Source: Dysgonomonas sp. UBA5412 (GTDB lineage Bacteria; Bacteroidota; Bacteroidia; Bacteroidales; Dysgonomonadaceae). From it: a DNA stretch of 64,000 nucleotides. The stretch spans positions 127,350 to 191,349 of the forward strand of contig DHNQ01000009.1 in the NCBI GenBank assembly GCA_002409595.1, written 5' to 3'. The translations under genes and the position numbers were made by a program. Positions 59,976-64,000 of the stretch are shown here, in pieces. Under the pieces are notes generated by a model. The model worked only from the letters and a program-made list of their open reading frames with translations, had not been told where the DNA came from and did not search any database. Position 1 is the first letter of the stretch, and each line of letters starts with the position of its first letter.

Positions 59976-62762
59976 ATGAAATTTCGATTAGGATTATTCA
60001 TCTTTTTGCTGCCACTTATGGCTTTTGGGCAAAGTGCAAATCCTCAGGGTGTTGTATTTTTCTCTAAAGGTAAAATGTACGTAAAATATAAAGACGGCAC
60101 TACCGCAGGAGAATCAGAATCTACAACTCTGCATATAGATGGCTCAGCAAAGTTTGCTACTGGTGCTGGTATAAAACAAAAAGGACGTACTGAGCTTACC
60201 GGCGACTTCATTAATGCTAAAGATCCTGCTCAATATACATCAGATGTTCCAAACCTCTTTATGAAGGATGCTGTTGCCGAGAATGAAGGTGTTATAGCTT
60301 TTGTCGGAAAACCGTATTTGGATGCAAGTAATATAAAGAAAGCTACTCAGCAGCGTATTTATGGTGTTGTTGATGATCCTTCCTCTAAGGGAATCCCTTT
60401 TCAGAAAAAAGTAAACTGGATAAATTTTCCAACTATCAGTATAGAAAAAGGAGATTGGACTGCTGTTGAATCTGATGCTACTTCTGCCGGTAAAAATGAT
60501 TGGCGTCAAGTAGGGTTGGTGTTGGTTGATACTTCAGCTGCTGTTTCAGTAGACTTTATTAAAGCTAACAATCGAAATAGATTTGCTGTAAAAGCATCAT
60601 ATCAACCTACTGTTGCCCGCATAACTAGTGGGTTTGCTGATGTTAAAGATCTACACTCTTCAATGAAGTCTGATCCTACAGCTGTAGCTAGATATAGTCA
60701 GATAAATTTAGATCTTTATAAATTTTCTGATACTGAAGATGACGGAGCTTTCCTTTCGGATGATTTATCTAATTCTAATTCAAAAGTAACAGACCCTACT
60801 ACTTTTGGAAAAACTCTTCGTACGAGTGCTTCAGATGGAAATATATCAGGCGAAGCCGGATGGAATTATCTTACAGGATTTTCCCCTCCTTTTGCCGAAT
60901 TAGGTGCTGATTATATGTTGTATCATACAATGACAAAACCGAATGGGGGTAGTATTACTTCTTACGAAGGGCCGAATGTAGATCCATTCTTTAGAATGAA
61001 AGCCGGACGTGGTTATTTTATCACGATGGAAGCAACTCATTCAGATCATGGTTGGGGTTCTGAGGATATTAATGCCCGTTGGGATTTTGAAGGAGATCAC
61101 GATGGTATTTCGCCTAATGGACCAGAAGGGATACATAATACAAAACGTTTCAGAGGAGGTTATGTCTTTAATCGTGAAATATTCTACGATTATCTATCTG
61201 CACCAAAAGGGGAAATGGAAAATTTTAGCCGTTTCCTTTATGATAATTCAAATAATTGGTTCGATCCAAACACGAATAAGCCAGCAGCTTCTGCTAGTTC
61301 TGTCGATGCTCATGGTAATGCTAAATGGCCTTTAGTTGGTTTGAAAGCAAAAGGTATGAGTAGTGATTTCCTTGACGAAGATGGTAGCGATAGATCGAGA
61401 TATGAATTAATGGACAAAGAGAAATTTAATACTGGAGAGGTTGAAGTTGACCTTGTTACAGGATTAAATTTTTTAGGAAACCCATTTATGTTCCCAATTA
61501 GTTTGAATCCATTGTTAGGATTTCCTGTAAGTCCGACTACTGAAGATCCATTAGACCCGACTAATGATTCATATACATCAAGACCTGCAGACGAGGCTAC
61601 AGCTGAGGATGGGTACGAGGTTCCTGAATTGACACCAACTTCTTCTTCAACACCTATCAAGGCATCTTCTTTATATATTGATGCTGATCCGAATGTTGTG
61701 TTACGAGGCAAATATTGGGTGATTAATCAGGCATTAGTAAAATATGATGTTGCTGAAAATATATATCGTTACAGAACTTCTTATGATTATATAAGTAGAG
61801 ATGGTAGTACCGTGGTATCAAAAACCATGCAAGGTTCATCTAATATAGGGCAAGGCATTGCAAATCCACTGGGATACCTTGTATCTCCGATGCAATTGTT
61901 TTGTGTACAAGCTAGCAAACCTGTTAAGATAAGCCTTAAACCATCACTTCGTAGATTTGGTCTTACTCGTTTTCCTAAAAGTGCTGCAAAATCTGCAGAG
62001 AATGTGGTCTTGAAAGATTGGTTTGCAGTAGAGGCTAAAGCTGATGGAAATGAGTTCTCAGATCGTACTGCTATTGTATTCAGAGATCAAGCTAAGCCTC
62101 AATATGATGGTTACGATACTAAAAAAGGTTTGACTGACCAATATGATACATATAACGATGTTCTTAATGGTAAATCTACAAAGAACAAACAAGAAGAGAA
62201 TAAAGCTATTGTTTATACCAAGACTAAAGATGGTGTCAGCTTGCTAGGTAATGGCGTTCCGAAAAATACTAAAGAATTAGCCCTTTATTATGCAGCTCCT
62301 GTAGGAACACAAGAAATGACATTGAGATTTTACGGTTTGGAAAACTTAGAATCTGTTCCAGGAGTATGGTTGATTGATAGATACTTGGATAATAAAACAA
62401 TAGAGTTGACTCCGGAAAGCGAGTATACATTTGTATCAGATGGTACAAATGAAAATAACGCAGAAATAGATAATCGTTTTATTCTTCGTTTCTATGATGC
62501 AAAAGATGGAATGATTGATCCGGACGAAATTGAAATTACTTGCTATTATGATAGATCTGTGCTTCATGTGTCCGGTTTGAATGAAGGGGATTTGGGCAGT
62601 GAGATTACTCTATATGATCTGCAAGGTAGACTTATGGGAAAAACTAAAGTAAATGAATATCCATCAATGACATATCCTAAACCATTGGCTTTAGGAACAT
62701 ATATCGCAAAAATTACAGGCAAAAGAAATCATACATCTAAATTCGTAAATTTACAAAACTAG
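59976..62762 (+). CDS. Large secreted protein with T9SS-type C-terminal domain
   Basis: 928 residues from the ATG at 59976, which starts a clear signal peptide (MKFRLGLFIFLLPLMAFGQ); an earlier in-frame ATG at 59922 adds 18 residues. The C-terminus (about 850-928) has the type A sorting-domain pattern: LHVSGLNEGDLGSEITLYDLQGRLMGK, then LALGTYIAKITG...KFVNLQN. The roughly 830-residue middle is Asp/Gly/Ser/Thr rich, with no catalytic motif I recognise. Probably carried across the outer membrane and attached at the surface. A hairpin and a small interrupted gene follow. Confidence 0.85.
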   Translation: MKFRLGLFIFLLPLMAFGQSANPQGVVFFSKGKMYVKYKDGTTAGESESTTLHIDGSAKFATGAGIKQKGRTELTGDFINAKDPAQYTSDVPNLFMKDAVAENEGVIAFVGKPYLDASNIKKATQQRIYGVVDDPSSKGIPFQKKVNWINFPTISIEKGDWTAVESDATSAGKNDWRQVGLVLVDTSAAVSVDFIKANNRNRFAVKASYQPTVARITSGFADVKDLHSSMKSDPTAVARYSQINLDLYKFSDTEDDGAFLSDDLSNSNSKVTDPTTFGKTLRTSASDGNISGEAGWNYLTGFSPPFAELGADYMLYHTMTKPNGGSITSYEGPNVDPFFRMKAGRGYFITMEATHSDHGWGSEDINARWDFEGDHDGISPNGPEGIHNTKRFRGGYVFNREIFYDYLSAPKGEMENFSRFLYDNSNNWFDPNTNKPAASASSVDAHGNAKWPLVGLKAKGMSSDFLDEDGSDRSRYELMDKEKFNTGEVEVDLVTGLNFLGNPFMFPISLNPLLGFPVSPTTEDPLDPTNDSYTSRPADEATAEDGYEVPELTPTSSSTPIKASSLYIDADPNVVLRGKYWVINQALVKYDVAENIYRYRTSYDYISRDGSTVVSKTMQGSSNIGQGIANPLGYLVSPMQLFCVQASKPVKISLKPSLRRFGLTRFPKSAAKSAENVVLKDWFAVEAKADGNEFSDRTAIVFRDQAKPQYDGYDTKKGLTDQYDTYNDVLNGKSTKNKQEENKAIVYTKTKDGVSLLGNGVPKNTKELALYYAAPVGTQEMTLRFYGLENLESVPGVWLIDRYLDNKTIELTPESEYTFVSDGTNENNAEIDNRFILRFYDAKDGMIDPDEIEITCYYDRSVLHVSGLNEGDLGSEITLYDLQGRLMGKTKVNEYPSMTYPKPLALGTYIAKITGKRNHTSKFVNLQN

Positions 62763-62773
62763 AGTTACAGCGA

Positions 62774-62791
62774 GCATACTCGCAAGTATGC
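62774..62791 (+). other. Intercistronic hairpin
   Basis: Perfect 7-bp stem GCATACT (62774-62780) / AGTATGC (62785-62791) with loop CGCA, 12 bp after the stop and 16 bp before the next ATG. Followed by AAAAAACAA, not a T-run, so it is not a terminator; it may protect the upstream mRNA or tune reading of the next gene. Confidence 0.6.
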
Positions 62792-62807
62792 AAAAAACAA
62801 TAATTGG

Positions 62808-63194
62808 ATGAAAACAAAACTACAAATACTTTTATTTCTGGTGTTATTCTTTTGTATTACCATACCTTTCGAATCTATTCGATCTGCAGAGGACACTCCG
62901 GTTGCTACAAGTACTAAAGAATTGCCATCAAGTTCATATCTGCAGTGAGAAAAAAGATCGATAGCTAGTGATACAGAAAATTCTGCGTTAGCCTCTCCTG
63001 CTCGTGGATTATTGACAAGATCCGGTAGTAAAACGTGGGAAGATCCATTCTTACCTGGAGATGGAGAATGGTCAAATGCTAACAATACCGGAGCCCCGAT
63101 TGGAGATGCTTCACTTCCGATAGTATTGTCTATATTATTTTTATATATGATATATCGAGGAGTTTCAACATCAAAAAGGCGAAATAACTTTTGA
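62808..63194 (+). pseudogene. Small membrane-anchored protein gene interrupted by an in-frame TGA
   Basis: From the ATG at 62808 the frame reads 46 codons (signal peptide MKTKLQILLFLVLFFCITIPF), meets TGA at 62946-62948, then runs open in the same frame for 81 more codons to a TGA at 63192. The second half reads as a real protein tail: KTWEDPFLPGDGEWSNAN, a P-I-G-D motif, a hydrophobic helix (LPIVLSILFLYMIY) and a basic end (STSKRRNNF). The layout (signal, short linker, P-I-G/D, helix, Arg/Lys) resembles the small Bacteroidetes proteins with a PID-CTERM-like sorting end. Either a point nonsense mutation (for example CGA to TGA), a sequencing error, or readthrough. The gene lies 45 bp after the T9SS-type protein. 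Confidence 0.75.
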
Positions 63195-63217
63195 TTCGAT
63201 CGATAAATATAATAAAT

Positions 63218-63246
63218 AGGGTGTCTGTCAGATGCCTTCTTTTTTA
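63218..63246 (+). terminator. Intrinsic terminator of the T9SS/small-gene unit
   Basis: RNA stem AGGGUGUCU (63218-63226) / AGAUGCCUU (63230-63238) with G-U pairs and a 3-base loop, followed by CTTTTTT. Confidence 0.65.
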
Positions 63247-63257
63247 TTAATATACAG

Positions 63258-63282
63258 GCTTGATTAATTGATTTAATCAAGC
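63258..63282. other. Hairpin-forming inverted repeat
   Basis: Perfect 10-bp repeat GCTTGATTAA (63258-63267) / TTAATCAAGC (63273-63282) with a 5-base loop. No adjacent T-run; purpose unclear. Confidence 0.5.
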
Positions 63283-63310
63283 TTCTGCATTAATTAGATA
63301 CCTCTTTTAT

Positions 63311-63364
63311 ATAAAAAAGTAAGACAACGGTATCGGATATATTATCTTCTTATTGCCTTACTTT
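63311..63364 (-). terminator. Intrinsic terminator of the glutathione peroxidase gene
   Basis: Stem AAAGTAAG (63316-63323) / CTTACTTT (63357-63364) with partial inner pairing. Read leftward the exit side is TTTTTTAT. The large loop makes this a moderate call. Confidence 0.5.
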
Positions 63365-63428
63365 AGGTGATGTTTTGGGAATCTTCTTTGAAGAAGAAAT
63401 ACCGATAACATCAATCGGTTGCGAATAA

Positions 63429-63974
63429 CTATTGCTTGTCTTCAATCCACTTTATTATTTTATCGCAGAACGGATCTTCTTTAGGAGATGCAAATCCAAT
63501 TACATGCCCCTTTTCATCAATCATAAATTTCTGAAAATTCCATTCCACCTCTGCATCGAATTTACCATTTTCAGCCTTTTCTGTAAGCCATTTATATATA
63601 GGAGCTTTATGTTCTCCTTTAACATCTATTTTGCTCATCATAGGAAATGAAACATTATAATTTAATGTACAAAATGTTTTTATCTCCTCGTTTGTTCCCG
63701 GCTCTTGTCCCATAAAGTTGTTTGCCGGAAATCCTATAACGATAAAATTCTTATCCTTGTATTTTTCATACAACTCTTGCAATTTGGTATATTGGGGTGT
63801 CAGTCCACATTTTGATGCTACATTTACTATTAGCACCTTCTTTCCTTTTAATGACGAGAAATCAAACTCTTTGCCATCAATATCTTTCACTTTAAAGTCA
63901 TATAGAGACTTGTCATCTTGCACCATAGAAACAGTTATTAAACTGAACAGAAGAGCTAAAGTAAGTTCTTTCAT
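63429..63974 (-). CDS. Glutathione peroxidase family protein, exported form
   Basis: 181 residues. N-terminal hydrophobic signal (MKELTLALLFSLITVSMV), so the enzyme is probably periplasmic. The peroxidatic Cys56 lies in NVASKCGLTPQY; Trp145-Asn146 complete the C-terminal part of the active site (EWNFQKFM). In GFPANNFMGQEPG the usual Gln is Asn (87) and the Cys of FPCNQF is Ala; Cys102 (FCTLNYNVSFP) is a likely resolving Cys, which would make it thioredoxin-dependent. Reduces hydroperoxides. Single gene. Confidence 0.92.
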   Translation of the reverse strand: MKELTLALLFSLITVSMVQDDKSLYDFKVKDIDGKEFDFSSLKGKKVLIVNVASKCGLTPQYTKLQELYEKYKDKNFIVIGFPANNFMGQEPGTNEEIKTFCTLNYNVSFPMMSKIDVKGEHKAPIYKWLTEKAENGKFDAEVEWNFQKFMIDEKGHVIGFASPKEDPFCDKIIKWIEDKQ

Positions 63975-64000
63975 ATTCTGTAAATATTAGATATTCATTT

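Noticed and set aside
62946..62948. Selenocysteine reading of the in-frame TGA
   Set aside because: No SECIS-like hairpin is evident just after the codon, and the site lies in a low-conservation linker and not an active site.
62765..63280. 171-codon leftward frame over the interrupted small gene
   Set aside because: The plus-strand frame has a signal peptide, a C-terminal helix and a terminator; the leftward frame has none of these and starts inside the downstream hairpin region.

Overview
The window looks like chromosomal DNA of an AT-rich (roughly 37-40% GC by eye) Bacteroidales bacterium. The gene families resemble Dysgonomonas, Parabacteroides or Bacteroides, but the genus is inferred. 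Signs of the phylum are the Bat aerotolerance operon, many DUF families typical of Bacteroidetes (DUF4286, DUF4468, DUF4884, DUF4301), a T9SS-like C-terminal sorting domain, weak Shine-Dalgarno sequences, and Bacteroidetes-type promoters (TTTG or TTG, about 18-19 bp, then TAnnTTTG). Layout, left to right: a tRNA-Asn tail; a divergent phage-type regulator pair with two palindromes between them (0.1-1.2 kb); a polyphosphate block with ppk1 between two Ppx/GppA paralogues (1.3-5.3 kb); lipB, ruvC and DUF4286 (5.4-7.0 kb); pgk and marC; a ten-gene operon moxR-DUF58-TM protein-batA-batB-batC-batD(short)-batD-batE-PAP2 (9.7-20.0 kb); a small conserved gene and a DUF2007+USP fusion; a DPP III lipoprotein with a DUF4274 gene. 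Next come a convergent metallophosphoesterase/outer-membrane pair, a DUF2185-like gene, miaB, a YtxH/holin/basic-tail trio and pepD (24.4-30.7 kb); a leftward sirtuin-CBM9-glycosidase-like operon (30.8-33.7 kb); tandem FKBPs and an Lrp regulator; and an envelope operon PASTA-rluD-ddl-acyltransferase (36.2-40.1 kb). The last third holds DUF4468, rnhB and a metallophosphoesterase; a GHL10 lipoprotein with a THUMP methyltransferase and DUF4884; pabB-pabC; an LPG-synthase-like membrane protein; rsmA and corA; PPK2; a leftward run bactofilin-pepP-TlpA-like-gamma carbonic anhydrase-nitroreductase; folB, a TrmH methyltransferase and DUF4301; a large secreted T9SS-like protein followed by a small gene interrupted by an in-frame TGA; and a glutathione peroxidase. 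Most of the window is ordinary housekeeping and envelope biology. There is no CRISPR array, no insertion sequence and no rRNA. The most unusual items are: (1) the mini phage-type switch beside the tRNA, whose S24-type repressor has Gly where the self-cleavage Ser should be; (2) the open frame at 62,808-63,194, split by a single TGA just after a secreted giant; (3) a duplicated 21-bp motif with internal 9-10 bp periodicity between two divergent envelope genes at 42.7-42.8 kb; (4) a tail-less BatD paralogue ahead of full-length BatD; and (5) the concentration of polyphosphate genes. All functions are read from motifs and context without database searches.
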